Below, piece after piece: positions 8,240 through 15,531 of a stretch of 33,874 bases of DNA. The notes under the pieces are model-generated. The model searched no databases. It saw nothing but the letters and a program-made list of their open reading frames with translations, and was not told where the DNA came from. A program made the position numbers and the translations under genes. Each line of letters starts with the position of its first letter. Positions within the stretch are counted from its first letter, which is position 1. Origin of the DNA: Actinomycetota bacterium (GTDB taxonomy: Bacteria > Actinomycetota > Acidimicrobiia > Acidimicrobiales > BP-101); NCBI GenBank assembly GCA_030838265.1, contig JAUTXA010000245.1, forward strand, positions 1-33,874. The letters run 5' to 3'.

Positions 8240-8962
8240 TCAGTCCGGGCTGGGGGGCGCCAGCACGATGCGCCGGAACGCCTCGGCGTAGCGGACGCCG
8301 GTGGCCCGTCCCGCCTCCTCGGCCCGCTCGCTGACGAAGGCCCGCAACCACTCGCCCGGCTCGTTGAGCTGGGAGGCGTGGCAGGCCAGGGCCTCGGCTT
8401 TGACATCGAGGGTGTCGCCGATGTCGACGAAGGCGTTGGGCTCCAGGGTCCCCGACAGGTAGAGGGCGTGGACGGCGTGAGGCGGCCCCGAGCCCGGGAA
8501 GTAGTGAGGGCTGGCCGCGGCGGGCGACACGGCGTCGAGGATGGCCCAGCCCACCACGCGGTGGTCGCGGTGGTTCACGTAGGTCTGGCCGAAGAAGGTG
8601 GCGGTGGGGTCGGGCCCAACCACGACGTCGGGCTGGATCCGGCGGATGAGCTCGACGAGCTGGCGACGCAGGGCGGGGTCGTTCTCGACCTCGCCGTCGC
8701 CGTGGTCGAGGTGGTGCACGACGTCGACGCCGGTGATCCGCCGAGCCGCCTCGACCTCGTCGCGGCGGAGGGCGGCGAGGGCGACGGTGTCGATGGCGGG
8801 ATCAGACGAGCCCTTCTCGCCGCGCGTGCACAGCGCGACATGGACGTGACAGCCGGCCGCCGCCCAGCGGGCGAGGGTGCCACCGCACGACACCTCGGGG
8901 TCGTCGGGGTGGGCGTACACGGCCAGGGCGATGCCGGGCACCTCGTCGATAAGCTCAGCCAC
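8240..8962 (-). CDS. PIG-L/LmbE-family zinc-dependent deacetylase
   Basis: 240 residues from GTG 8962, chosen because it starts about 16 residues before the conserved AHPDDPEVSCGG. The zinc-binding and catalytic residues of the family are visible: His18, Asp20 and Asp21 in AHPDD, and HRDH at 131-134. Family members remove N-acetyl groups from GlcNAc-inositol (MshB), mycothiol conjugates (Mca) or other glycoconjugates. At 240 residues it is shorter than typical MshB/Mca (about 290-300, from memory), so I do not assign either. It lies 61 nt after the threonine aldolase gene on the same strand. TACGCT (complement of 8981-8986) could give it its own promoter with a leader of about 11 nt. Confidence 0.85.
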   Translation of the reverse strand: MAELIDEVPGIALAVYAHPDDPEVSCGGTLARWAAAGCHVHVALCTRGEKGSSDPAIDTVALAALRRDEVEAARRITGVDVVHHLDHGDGEVENDPALRRQLVELIRRIQPDVVVGPDPTATFFGQTYVNHRDHRVVGWAILDAVSPAAASPHYFPGSGPPHAVHALYLSGTLEPNAFVDIGDTLDVKAEALACHASQLNEPGEWLRAFVSERAEEAGRATGVRYAEAFRRIVLAPPSPD

Positions 8963-9023
8963 GGTCCGCCACGAGATGCGAGCGTAGCGAGCCTCGCCCG
9001 CGGGGCGACCGCCTGAACCCCGG

Positions 9024-10049
9024 CTACGGGGCGGTGGCGAGGGCCTTGCGGGCCCGCTCGATGCCGTCGTCGTCGACATCGACGTGGGTGACGACCCGCA
9101 GGACTCCCGGGGCGATGGTGCCGGCGGCCACGCCCTCGCCCGCCAGGTGCGCGAGCACGGCGCCGGGATCCGGGTGCCGCCACGTCACCACGTTGGTCAG
9201 CACCTCGGCCGGGTCGAGGCCGGCGTCGGGCCAGCGCTCGGCGATGGCGTCGGCGAGCAGTCGGGCCTTGACGTGATCGTCGGCCAGCCGGTCGATCATC
9301 GACTCGAGGGCGACGAGGCCGGCGGCGGCGATGATGCCGGCCTGGCGCATGCCGCCGCCGAGGCGCTGGCGCTCGGCGCGGGCCGCGGCCATGACATCGG
9401 CGGGCCCGGCCAGCATCGACCCGACCGGCGCGGCCAGCCCCTTCGAGAGACAGCACATGACCGTGGTGGCCTCGGCGGCCATGGTGGCGGCGGGCACTCC
9501 GGTCGCCACCTCGGCGTGAAAGAGACGGGCCCCGTCGAGGTGGATAGGAAGGCGGGCCGCCTCGGTGACCGACCGCAGCCGGCGCAGCTCGTCGAGGGGC
9601 CAGCAGGCGCCGTTGGCCGGCATGTGGGTGTTCTCGATGCAGACCAGGCTCACCGCCGGGTAGTGGTGATGAGCGGCCTCGATGGCCCAGGCCACGGCGT
9701 CGGCGTCGATGACGCCGCGACTGTCGTCGACCGAGGTGAACTGCACGCCGGCGTTGCGACCCCCGGCGCCGTTCTCGTAGATGACGACATGGGCCCGCTC
9801 GGGCGCCACGACCGTCGTCGCCGGCTGGGCGAGCAGCCGGAGGGCGAGCTGGTTGCCCATCGTCCCGCTCGGGACGTAGAGGGCGGCCTCCTTGCCGACC
9901 CGTTCGGCGAAGGCGGCCTCGAGGGCGTTGACCGTCGGGTCCTCGCCATAGACGTCGTCACCCACCTCGGCGTCGGCCATCGCCTTGCGCATGGCGGGCG
10001 TGGGGCGGGTGACGGTGTCGGAGCGCAGGTCGACGGAGGCCTGAGGCAT
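9024..10049 (-). CDS. ltaE: Low-specificity L-threonine aldolase (PLP enzyme)
   Basis: 341 residues from ATG 10049. The start fits exactly: VDLRSDTVTRPTPAMRKAM opens every member of the family. The motif EVGDDVYGEDPTVNALE follows, HLDGARLFHA binds PLP through Asp172, and Lys203 in CCLSKGLAAPVGS is the Schiff-base lysine. The enzyme cleaves L-threonine and L-allo-threonine to glycine and acetaldehyde in the cytoplasm. The total length matches the family (about 330-350). The ATG has TAGCGT 7 nt upstream, so the mRNA is probably leaderless, and it diverges from the inositol monophosphatase gene over just 18 bp. Other beta-eliminating aldolases of the same fold (for example phenylserine aldolase) cannot be excluded. 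Confidence 0.93.
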   Translation of the reverse strand: MPQASVDLRSDTVTRPTPAMRKAMADAEVGDDVYGEDPTVNALEAAFAERVGKEAALYVPSGTMGNQLALRLLAQPATTVVAPERAHVVIYENGAGGRNAGVQFTSVDDSRGVIDADAVAWAIEAAHHHYPAVSLVCIENTHMPANGACWPLDELRRLRSVTEAARLPIHLDGARLFHAEVATGVPAATMAAEATTVMCCLSKGLAAPVGSMLAGPADVMAAARAERQRLGGGMRQAGIIAAAGLVALESMIDRLADDHVKARLLADAIAERWPDAGLDPAEVLTNVVTWRHPDPGAVLAHLAGEGVAAGTIAPGVLRVVTHVDVDDDGIERARKALATAP

Positions 10050-10067
10050 GGCGCTTACGCTACCGGC
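10050..10067. promoter_or_regulatory. Divergent, nearly symmetric leaderless promoters, 18 bp intergenic region
   Basis: Between ATG 10049 (minus) and GTG 10068 (plus) there are only 18 bp. The plus strand has TACGCT at 10056-10061, ending 6 nt before GTG. The minus strand has TAGCGT (complement of 10057-10062), ending 7 nt before ATG. The shared core TTACGCTA reads as TAGCGTAA on the other strand, so one AT-containing step serves as -10 in both directions. This is the expected geometry for leaderless starts with TSS at the first base of each start codon. Confidence 0.65.
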
Positions 10068-10868
10068 GTGGCCGACGTCGACGACTTGCTCAGCCTGGCC
10101 ACGACGACGGCCCATGACGCCGGGCGCCTTCTGCTCGACGGTCAGCGCCGGGCCCGGACCACGATCGAGACCAAGACCACGGCCACCGACATGGTCACCG
10201 AGATGGACCGGGCCGCCGAGGCCTCGATCCTGTCGGCCCTGACCTCGGCCCGACCCGACGACGGCTTCCTCGGTGAGGAGGGCACCGACCGCCCGGGGAC
10301 GACGGGGTTGCGCTGGGTCGTCGACCCCCTCGACGGCACGACCAACTATCTCTACGGCTTCCCGGCGTGGTCGGTCTCGATCGCCGTCGAGGACGGAGCG
10401 GGCGCCCTCGTCGGCGTGGTCCACGACCCCGTCCGCCACGAGACGTTCACCGCCGTGCGCGGGGCCGGGTCATGGTGCGACGGCCTTCGGCTCACCGCCG
10501 GACAGCCCGCCTCGCTGGCCGCATGCCTCGTCGGCACCGGCTTCGCCTACCAGGCCGATCGCCGGGCCTGGCAGGCAGCCGCCCTGGCCCACGTGCTGCC
10601 GCGCGTGCGCGACGTGCGGCGAGCCGGAAGTGCGGCTCTCGACCTGTGCTGGGTGGGGGCGGGCCGCCTCGACGCCTACTACGAGCGGGGCATCCAGCCC
10701 TGGGACTCGGCCGCCGGCCTGCTGGTGGCAACCGAGGCCGGCGCCGTGTCAGCACCGCTGCCCGCCGCCACCCTCCCCGAAGGTTTGGCCGTTGCCGCCT
10801 CGACGGTGGCCACCGACTTCTTCGCCCTCATCGCCAAGGCCGAGACCGAGGCCGACGCGGCGCGTTAG
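10068..10868 (+). CDS. Inositol monophosphatase-family phosphatase
   Basis: 266 residues from GTG 10068, supported by TACGCT 6 nt upstream. The metal site of the family is present: Glu70-Glu71 in GFLGEEG, Asp86 and Asp89 in WVVDPLDGTTNY, and Asp213 in QPWDSAAG near the C-terminus. Family members hydrolyse inositol 1-phosphate, fructose 1,6-bisphosphate, histidinol phosphate or 3'-phosphoadenosine phosphate; sequence alone does not settle which. In actinobacteria inositol phosphate dephosphorylation feeds phosphatidylinositol and mycothiol. The neighbouring PIG-L deacetylase gene would suit a mycothiol link, but the two are not in one operon. The stop overlaps the SDR stop on the other strand in the 4 bases TTAG (10865-10868). 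Confidence 0.9.
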   Translation: MADVDDLLSLATTTAHDAGRLLLDGQRRARTTIETKTTATDMVTEMDRAAEASILSALTSARPDDGFLGEEGTDRPGTTGLRWVVDPLDGTTNYLYGFPAWSVSIAVEDGAGALVGVVHDPVRHETFTAVRGAGSWCDGLRLTAGQPASLAACLVGTGFAYQADRRAWQAAALAHVLPRVRDVRRAGSAALDLCWVGAGRLDAYYERGIQPWDSAAGLLVATEAGAVSAPLPAATLPEGLAVAASTVATDFFALIAKAETEADAAR

Positions 10869-11692
10869 AGGCCGAGGAAGAGTCGCGTGACGCGGTCCTT
10901 CACCATCGTCGGCGTGAGCTGCTCGACCAGGTTGAGGGCCTGGGCGTCGACGCCGACGAGGTAACGGGCCCGCGGCAGCCGGCTCTCGAGGGCGGAGGCG
11001 ATGACCTGGGCGCACCCCGCGGGGTCGCCCATGAAGCGCTCGATCAGGTGGGTCCCCTGCAACGACCGTCGATAGGCCGCCTCGAAGCGCGACCCGGCTC
11101 GCTTGGCGATGTCGCGCTCGGTGTCCTCCCAGATGTTGGTCTTGAAGCCACCGGGCTCGACCAGGACCACCCGGATGCCGCCGCCCGCCACCTCGATCCG
11201 CAGCGCGTCGGACAAGGCTTCGAGGGCGTGCTTGGCGCCCGAGTACCAACCCACGAAGGGGGCCGTGGTCCGTCCCGCGATCGAGGAGATGTTGATGATG
11301 CGACCCTCGCCGACCTCCCGCATCGCCGGCAGGGCGAGGCGGGCCAGCCGCATGGGGGCCATCACCATGGTGTCGATGAGGGCCTGCGCCTCGTCGTCGC
11401 CCACATCCTCGATCGCTCCGGTGAGGGCATAGCCGGCGTTGTTCACCAGGCCGTACAGCCGCAGCCCGCTCATGGCTCGCTCGCACTGCTCGGGGTCGGC
11501 CACGTCAAGGAGGATGGTGTGGACCTCGACACCGGCGTCGGCCGCCGCCTTGTGCACCACGTCGGCCTTGGCCTCGGAGCGCACGCTGCCGATGGAGCGA
11601 TAGCCGCGGCGGGCCACCTCGAGCACAGTGGCGAGCCCGATGCCGGAGTTGGCACCAGTGGTGAGGACGGCTTGGGCGCGACGGTCGGTCAT
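10865..11692 (-). CDS. Short-chain dehydrogenase/reductase (SDR)
   Basis: 275 residues from ATG 11692. Classical SDR motifs are present in order: cofactor loop TGANSGIG at 12-19, NNAG at 84-87, catalytic Ser136/137 in NISSIAG, and YSGAK with Tyr150 and Lys154. EPGGFKTNIW around 190-200 is typical of the subgroup that includes retinol dehydrogenase-like and oxidoreductase SDRs. Arg38 in GSVRSEAK, shortly after the second strand, favours NADP(H). The substrate is unknown. It is third after phosphofructokinase and a lipoprotein gene, 49 nt from the latter, so cotranscription is possible. It ends tail to tail with the inositol monophosphatase gene, the two stops sharing TTAG. Confidence 0.9.
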   Translation of the reverse strand: MTDRRAQAVLTTGANSGIGLATVLEVARRGYRSIGSVRSEAKADVVHKAAADAGVEVHTILLDVADPEQCERAMSGLRLYGLVNNAGYALTGAIEDVGDDEAQALIDTMVMAPMRLARLALPAMREVGEGRIINISSIAGRTTAPFVGWYSGAKHALEALSDALRIEVAGGGIRVVLVEPGGFKTNIWEDTERDIAKRAGSRFEAAYRRSLQGTHLIERFMGDPAGCAQVIASALESRLPRARYLVGVDAQALNLVEQLTPTMVKDRVTRLFLGL

Positions 11693-11741
11693 GTCCTCAT
11701 CATTCCCGGTGCCGCGCCCACGCACCCATCTCGCCCTGTCG

Positions 11742-12245
11742 TCAGGTGGCGGTGGCGCACGACTCGAGGCCGATGGCGTTGGCCCGCTGGTTGAGCGAGG
11801 TCTGCAAGGAGCGGATGCGATCGGACGCGTCGAGGATCTTGTTGACGTCGTTCTGGGGGCCGGCTTCGACCTGGACGGTGAGGTTCCGCAAGAGGGCGTT
11901 GAAGAGGTCGTTGATGGCCAACATGTCGGGGCGGAGCGTCGGCGGCACGGGAATCGCCTCGATCTGCCGGACGTGAGGGCCCAGGACCTGGCGCAGCTGC
12001 TGGGCGTACAGGCCGGCGTCCTCGGATGTCGCTTTGGCCCCCGGCGCGGCGATGGTCGACACCAGGTTGGCGGCATCGGCGCAGATGCGGTTGACCTTGG
12101 CCTTGTACTGCTCCGGGGTGAGCTGGGCTGCGGTGCGCTTCGACTGGCACGCGGCCAATCCGCAGACGGCCAACGCCATGGCCACGGCCACGGCCGTCGA
12201 CCGTCGACAAGCCAAGGCCGCCCGCCTCGCTGTCGTCCACCTCAA
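11742..12245 (-). CDS. Predicted lipoprotein, unknown function
   Basis: 167 residues from TTG 12245, whose bases overlap the phosphofructokinase stop (TTGA). I do not recognise a named family. The N-terminus is basic with a hydrophobic stretch and a lipobox, LAAC with Cys at about 33, so the mature protein should be lipid-anchored outside the membrane. The mature part reads as helical: LTPEQYKAKVNRICADAANL, then a middle of about 25 residues with several Gln and Leu, a Pro-rich turn IPVPPTLRPD, and a C-terminal helix ending with a Cys (GLESCATAT). Two Cys in the mature chain could form a disulfide. A start at the Met 22 residues further in would leave too short a signal peptide. Confidence 0.72.
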   Translation of the reverse strand: MRWTTARRAALACRRSTAVAVAMALAVCGLAACQSKRTAAQLTPEQYKAKVNRICADAANLVSTIAAPGAKATSEDAGLYAQQLRQVLGPHVRQIEAIPVPPTLRPDMLAINDLFNALLRNLTVQVEAGPQNDVNKILDASDRIRSLQTSLNQRANAIGLESCATAT

Positions 12246-13270
12246 CCGAAGAAGACCTCGGCCACATGGACGAGGTCGGGGTCGACGGTCTTGAGCTGAC
12301 CGACGGCCGCCTCGAGGGTCACGCGCACGATCTGGCCTCCCTGGAGGGCGACCATCTGGTCAAAGGCACCGTCATGCACGGCGTCGATGGCGGCGACACC
12401 GAAGCGGGTCGCCAGCACGCGGTCAAACGCGGTCGGGGTGCCGCCCCGTTGGATGTGACCCAGGATGGTGACGCGGGTCTCGAAGCCGGTGCGCTTCTCG
12501 ATCTCCTCGGCCAGCACCGTGCCGATCCCGCCGCGGCGGACGTGGCCGAACGCGTCCTTCTCGCCCGAGGCCAGGGCGAGGGTGCCCTCCTTGGGCTTGG
12601 CCCCCTCGGCCACCACGACGATCGAGGCGAAGCGACCCTGCGAATGACGGCGCTTGAGGAAGTCGCACACCTCGTCGATGTCGAACTCCTCCTCGGGGAC
12701 GAGAACCTCGGCCGCGCCGCCGGCGATGCCGGCGTAGGTGGCGATCCAGCCCGCATGGCGACCCATGACCTCGCAGACCATGACCCGGTCGTGGGACTCG
12801 GCGGTGGTGTGGAGGCGATCGATGGCGTCGGTTGCGATCTGCACCGCGGTGTGGAAGCCGAAGGTCACCTCGGTGGCCGAGAGGTCGTTGTCGATGGTCT
12901 TGGGCACCCCGACGACCTTCACCCCCGAGGACTCGAGCTTGTGGGCGACCCCAAGGGTGTCCTCACCACCGATGGCGATCAGGGCGTCGACCTCGACACG
13001 CTTCAGGGTGGCGACGACCTCGTCGACCGCGCCGTCGAGCTTGTAGGGATTGGTGCGCGACGAGCCCAGGATGGTGCCGCCCTTGGGCAGGATGCCCCGG
13101 CAGGCCTCGACGTCGAGGGTCTGGGTGTTGCCCTCGATCACGCCCTTCCAGCCGTCGCGGAACCCGATAAGGCTGTCGCCATAGTGGCGTTCGGCCCGGC
13201 GCACCACGGCGCGGATGACGGCGTTGAGGCCCGGGCAGTCGCCGCCACCAGTCAGCACTCCCACTCGCAT
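12242..13270 (-). CDS. 6-phosphofructokinase (ATP- or PPi-dependent, group III type)
   Basis: 342 residues from ATG 13270, with GGGGAG 7 nt upstream. The opening MRVGVLTGGGDCPGLNAVIR is the family signature. Donor-site residues read GGEDT at 101-105, where ATP enzymes of the E. coli type have GGDGS; the catalytic loop is PKTIDNDL with Asp127 and Lys124. This Glu-Asp plus Lys combination is that of the actinobacterial group III enzymes, which include both ATP- and PPi-users, so I do not name the donor. The enzyme phosphorylates fructose 6-phosphate to the 1,6-bisphosphate in glycolysis. It is the first gene of a run with a lipoprotein (TTGA overlap) and an SDR. TAGGGT (complement of 13334-13339) is a candidate -10. 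Confidence 0.93.
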   Translation of the reverse strand: MRVGVLTGGGDCPGLNAVIRAVVRRAERHYGDSLIGFRDGWKGVIEGNTQTLDVEACRGILPKGGTILGSSRTNPYKLDGAVDEVVATLKRVEVDALIAIGGEDTLGVAHKLESSGVKVVGVPKTIDNDLSATEVTFGFHTAVQIATDAIDRLHTTAESHDRVMVCEVMGRHAGWIATYAGIAGGAAEVLVPEEEFDIDEVCDFLKRRHSQGRFASIVVVAEGAKPKEGTLALASGEKDAFGHVRRGGIGTVLAEEIEKRTGFETRVTILGHIQRGGTPTAFDRVLATRFGVAAIDAVHDGAFDQMVALQGGQIVRVTLEAAVGQLKTVDPDLVHVAEVFFG

Positions 13271-13342
13271 TCGGGATCTCCCCAAGGTCGAAACCGGTAG
13301 GAACCGTTCAGCGTTGCGGCTCCTGTGCCGACAACCCTAGCG
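13271..13342 (-). promoter_or_regulatory. Phosphofructokinase upstream region with candidate -10 and Shine-Dalgarno
   Basis: The 72 bp between the divergent phosphofructokinase and RlpA-like genes. On the minus strand TAGGGT (complement of 13334-13339) matches TANNNT and would give a leader of roughly 57 nt; GGGGAG is the ribosome site, 7 nt before ATG 13270. I find no convincing -10 for the plus-strand gene. The palindrome-like GAACCGTTC here lacks the four-base spacer of an SOS box. Confidence 0.35.
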
Positions 13343-14389
13343 ATGCCTCGCGCCCGCGCTTCCGTCGCCCTCGCCTGCCTCGTCGCCCTCGCGACCGTGG
13401 CCGCCGCGACGGGCTTTGGCGCGCCGGCGGCCGGGGCGGCGGGGGCGAGCGAGGCGCGAGTCGCGCGCCAGGCGTTGCTCCTGCGCATCGGGACCCTGAC
13501 CGACCGGCTCGACACGGCCCAAGCCGAGGTCTTGGCCGCCGAGCTTCGCCAGGACGGAGCCGAGCACGGCGTGCGGCTGGCCCGGGCCCAGATGAGGGAG
13601 CGGGCCGTCGCCGCCTACGTGTACGGCAAGGTGGGGGCCACGCCCCAGGCGGGCACCTCGGCCGTCTACCTCAATGTGGCGGTGCGCAAGGACCGGGCTG
13701 TCCTGGCCTCGGCCCAGAAGGCGATGGGCGAGGCCGACCGCCTGCGGGCGAGCAGCGAGCAGGCGCGCGACCACCTCCGCAACGACCAGGTCGAGCTGAG
13801 TCAGGCCCGGCGGCAGCTCGATGCCCTCGTGGCCGCCGACGACGCCCGCCGCGCCGCGGACCAGGAGGCCGCCGACGCGGCCCGAGCCCGAGCCATGGCC
13901 GCTCGATCGGCCGACCTGGCGGCGCAGCGAGGACGGTCGCTCGTCTCCATCCCCTCCGGCCCCGGCTACGCGCCGAGCCCGCTCGACCCCAACCTCATCA
14001 CCCCGCGCCACCGGGCCGCCACCCAGGCCCAGCTCGAGCTGATGGCGCGCTATCCGTTCGGGCCGCTCGCGGGCACCGGCGTGCCGTCCGGCCTCCGCGC
14101 CACGGGGCAGGTGTTGAGCGGCAAGGCCTCGTGGTACGGCCCCGGCTTCAACGGACGGGCCACGGCGAGCGGCGCCATCTACGACCAGGAGGCGTGGACG
14201 GCGGCCAGCCGCGACCTGCCGCTGGGCACCCTGCTCATCGTCTCCAAGGGCGATCGGCGCGTGCTCCTGCTGGTGAACGATCGCGGCCCCTACGTCTATG
14301 ACCGCATCCTCGACCTGAGCCACGGCGTCGCCACCTACCTCGGCGTCGGAGTCAACCAGGTCACTGCTGAGGTGGTGACCCCGCGCTGA
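13343..14389 (+). CDS. Secreted RlpA-like double-psi beta-barrel protein with coiled-coil N-terminus
   Basis: 348 residues from ATG 13343 (a GTG at 13325 would add six residues). A Sec signal peptide of about 35 residues ([20 protein letters not shown]) is followed by a long charged helical region (about 36-200) with heptad-like Leu/Ala spacing, typical of a coiled coil. The C-terminal 100 residues are an RlpA-type double-psi beta-barrel: [18 protein letters not shown], then [31 protein letters not shown] and GVNQVTAEV. RlpA proteins bind or cleave denuded peptidoglycan glycan strands at septa; the catalytic Asp of E. coli RlpA corresponds to the Asp in NDRGP. The domain order resembles coiled-coil cell-wall hydrolases of actinobacteria. 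It converges with nrdR 9 nt away. Confidence 0.85.
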   Translation: MPRARASVALACLVALATVAAATGFGAPAAGAAGASEARVARQALLLRIGTLTDRLDTAQAEVLAAELRQDGAEHGVRLARAQMRERAVAAYVYGKVGATPQAGTSAVYLNVAVRKDRAVLASAQKAMGEADRLRASSEQARDHLRNDQVELSQARRQLDALVAADDARRAADQEAADAARARAMAARSADLAAQRGRSLVSIPSGPGYAPSPLDPNLITPRHRAATQAQLELMARYPFGPLAGTGVPSGLRATGQVLSGKASWYGPGFNGRATASGAIYDQEAWTAASRDLPLGTLLIVSKGDRRVLLLVNDRGPYVYDRILDLSHGVATYLGVGVNQVTAEVVTPR

Positions 14390-14398
14390 CAGCAGACG

Positions 14399-14866
14399 TC
14401 AGCGGCGCTTGGGCTCGGTCGCCTTGGTGAGCAGGCCGACCTCGCGCTCGAAGTCCTCGGCGTCCTCGAAGCCCTTGTAGACGCTGGCGAACCGGAGGTA
14501 GGCGACGTCGTCGACCGTGCGCAGTCGCTCGAGAACGGCCCGGCCCACCACCTCGCTCGGAACCTCGGGCCCCTCGATGCGCACCAGCTCCTCGACGTCG
14601 GCGGCGAGGGCCTCCATCTGGTCGTCGCTCACCGGACGGTTCTTGGTGGCGGCCCGCAAGCCGGCGACCACCTTGGCCCGGTCGAAGCCCTCGCGGTGGC
14701 CGCTGCGCTTGACCACGACGAGGGGCGCCTCCTCGACCCGCTCGAACGTGGTGTAGCGCCGGCCACAGGCCAGGCACTCGCGACGGCGCCGGATCGCCCC
14801 ACCGTCATCGGCGGTGCGGGAGTCGACGACCTTGTCGTCCTGACTCGCACACCACGGGCACCGCAC
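14399..14866 (-). CDS. nrdR: Transcriptional repressor NrdR
   Basis: 155 residues from GTG 14866; MRCPWC must be the start. The zinc ribbon is complete: Cys3, Cys6, Cys31 and Cys34 (CPWC and CLAC). An ATP-cone follows (about 48-138), with [17 protein letters not shown] at its start. NrdR binds NrdR boxes upstream of ribonucleotide reductase genes and represses them when dATP is bound; no ribonucleotide reductase gene is in this window. The message is probably leaderless (TACGGT 6 nt before GTG). The position beside the LysM gene and lexA is the conserved actinobacterial order, and links dNTP supply to the damage response. The LysM gene on the same strand ends 41 nt upstream. Confidence 0.97.
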   Translation of the reverse strand: MRCPWCASQDDKVVDSRTADDGGAIRRRRECLACGRRYTTFERVEEAPLVVVKRSGHREGFDRAKVVAGLRAATKNRPVSDDQMEALAADVEELVRIEGPEVPSEVVGRAVLERLRTVDDVAYLRFASVYKGFEDAEDFEREVGLLTKATEPKRR

Positions 14867-14878
14867 GCCGCGACCGTA
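14867..14878 (-). promoter_or_regulatory. nrdR leaderless -10 element
   Basis: TACGGT (complement of 14873-14878) ends 6 nt before the nrdR GTG. A transcript starting at the G of GTG would have no 5' leader, and no Shine-Dalgarno sequence is present. Confidence 0.55.
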
Positions 14879-14907
14879 CCCGAGGGTGCGGCCCCGATCG
14901 GCCCCGA

Positions 14908-15294
14908 TCAGTCGAGGTGCAGGCGGGTGCCCGGGACCAGGACGGCGCCGCGGAGCTGGGCCTGGAGGCGGTCGACCAGGGGCCGGATGTCGCCCGAGGG
15001 CTGCACCCGCCGGGCGATGGCCCAGACCGTGTCGCCCGCCTGCACGACGTAGGTGGTGGCGCCGATGGGCTGGGTGGCAGGCGCCGGCGACCCAGGAGCG
15101 GAGAGGGGTCCGCTCCTGAGCCAGGCCGGCGCGGCCCGCAGCCCGAGGACGAGGCCGGCTGCGAGCACGAGGGCGGCGACCCGGCGCCGCCAGTAGACGA
15201 AGCGCATGGGCTGCCGGGCCCGGCCCCCTGCGACCAGGCGCAGGGCCGGCCGAGCGGTGGTGTGCTGCCTGTTCGGGTAGGCGATGGCGGCCAT
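14908..15294 (-). CDS. LysM-domain membrane protein, probable SOS-induced cell-division regulator
   Basis: 128 residues from ATG 15294, preceded by AAAGGA. The order is: an N-terminal cytoplasmic part with several Arg (about 1-35), one membrane helix (VAALVLAAGLVLGL), a short Pro/Ala linker, and a C-terminal LysM domain starting TYVVQAGDTVWAIARRV. LysM binds GlcNAc chains of peptidoglycan. Between lexA and nrdR, and divergent from lexA with shared SOS boxes, it is in the position of Rv2719c (ChiZ) of M. tuberculosis and like DivS and YneA, small damage-induced proteins that delay division. A catalytic cell-wall hydrolase domain is not visible, so a YneA-like inhibitor is more likely than an enzyme. 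Function is inferred from position, architecture and SOS boxes. Confidence 0.82.
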   Translation of the reverse strand: MAAIAYPNRQHTTARPALRLVAGGRARQPMRFVYWRRRVAALVLAAGLVLGLRAAPAWLRSGPLSAPGSPAPATQPIGATTYVVQAGDTVWAIARRVQPSGDIRPLVDRLQAQLRGAVLVPGTRLHLD

Positions 15295-15351
15295 GGCTGT
15301 CCTTTCCTTCAAGCTTCCTTCACCCTGATCGTTCCCACTTCGGATCACTTT

Positions 15352-15365
15352 GGAACGGGTGTTCG
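15352..15365. promoter_or_regulatory. SOS box 1 (LexA operator)
   Basis: GGAACGGGTGTTCG: perfect GAAC-N4-GTTC. It is the box nearest the LysM gene, 57 bp before its start, and probably covers that promoter (a weak AACGAT -10 lies about 17 bp downstream on the minus strand). Confidence 0.8.
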
Positions 15366-15380
15366 GCCACTACCCAACCA

Positions 15381-15394
15381 CGAACGAACGTTCC
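15381..15394. promoter_or_regulatory. SOS box 2 (LexA operator)
   Basis: CGAACGAACGTTCC: perfect GAAC-N4-GTTC. It lies 29 bp after box 1, measured centre to centre, so LexA dimers would sit nearly on the same face of the helix. Confidence 0.8.
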
Positions 15395-15410
15395 CCGTCA
15401 AGGGGAAGTT

Positions 15411-15424
15411 CGAACGAATGTTTG
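15411..15424. promoter_or_regulatory. SOS box 3 (LexA operator)
   Basis: CGAACGAATGTTTG: one base short of the perfect GAAC-N4-GTTC, with the outer CG/TG as in the actinobacterial consensus CGAAC-N4-GTTCG. It overlaps the proposed lexA -35 element. Confidence 0.75.
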
Positions 15425-15450
15425 CCACCGGTCGACCGACCTGGTACGTT
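15422..15450 (+). promoter_or_regulatory. lexA promoter (-35 and -10)
   Basis: TTGCCA (15422-15427), 17 nt, TACGTT (15445-15450). It lies between SOS boxes 3 and 4, so LexA binding at either would block RNA polymerase. Transcription would start near 15457 and leave a leader of about 75 nt with a good ribosome site (AGGGGAGG) before GTG 15532. Confidence 0.6.
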
Positions 15451-15458
15451 CCCTGCCT

Positions 15459-15472
15459 GGAACAGACGTTCG
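15459..15472. promoter_or_regulatory. SOS box 4 (LexA operator)
   Basis: GGAACAGACGTTCG: perfect GAAC-N4-GTTC, placed at about the transcription start of lexA. Confidence 0.8.
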
Positions 15473-15531
15473 TCATCTACGTCGGCCGAAATCGGTCGCA
15501 CGAGGCAGCCGAGAGGCAAAGGGGAGGCACC

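Noticed and set aside
8980-9010. CGCCC/GGGCG hairpin between ltaE and the PIG-L gene as a terminator
   Set aside because: The stem has only five pairs with a three-base loop and no U-run; such small palindromes are frequent at this GC content.
13301-13310. GAACCGTTC as a possible SOS box near phosphofructokinase
   Set aside because: The two half-sites are separated by one base instead of four, so it does not match the LexA operator.
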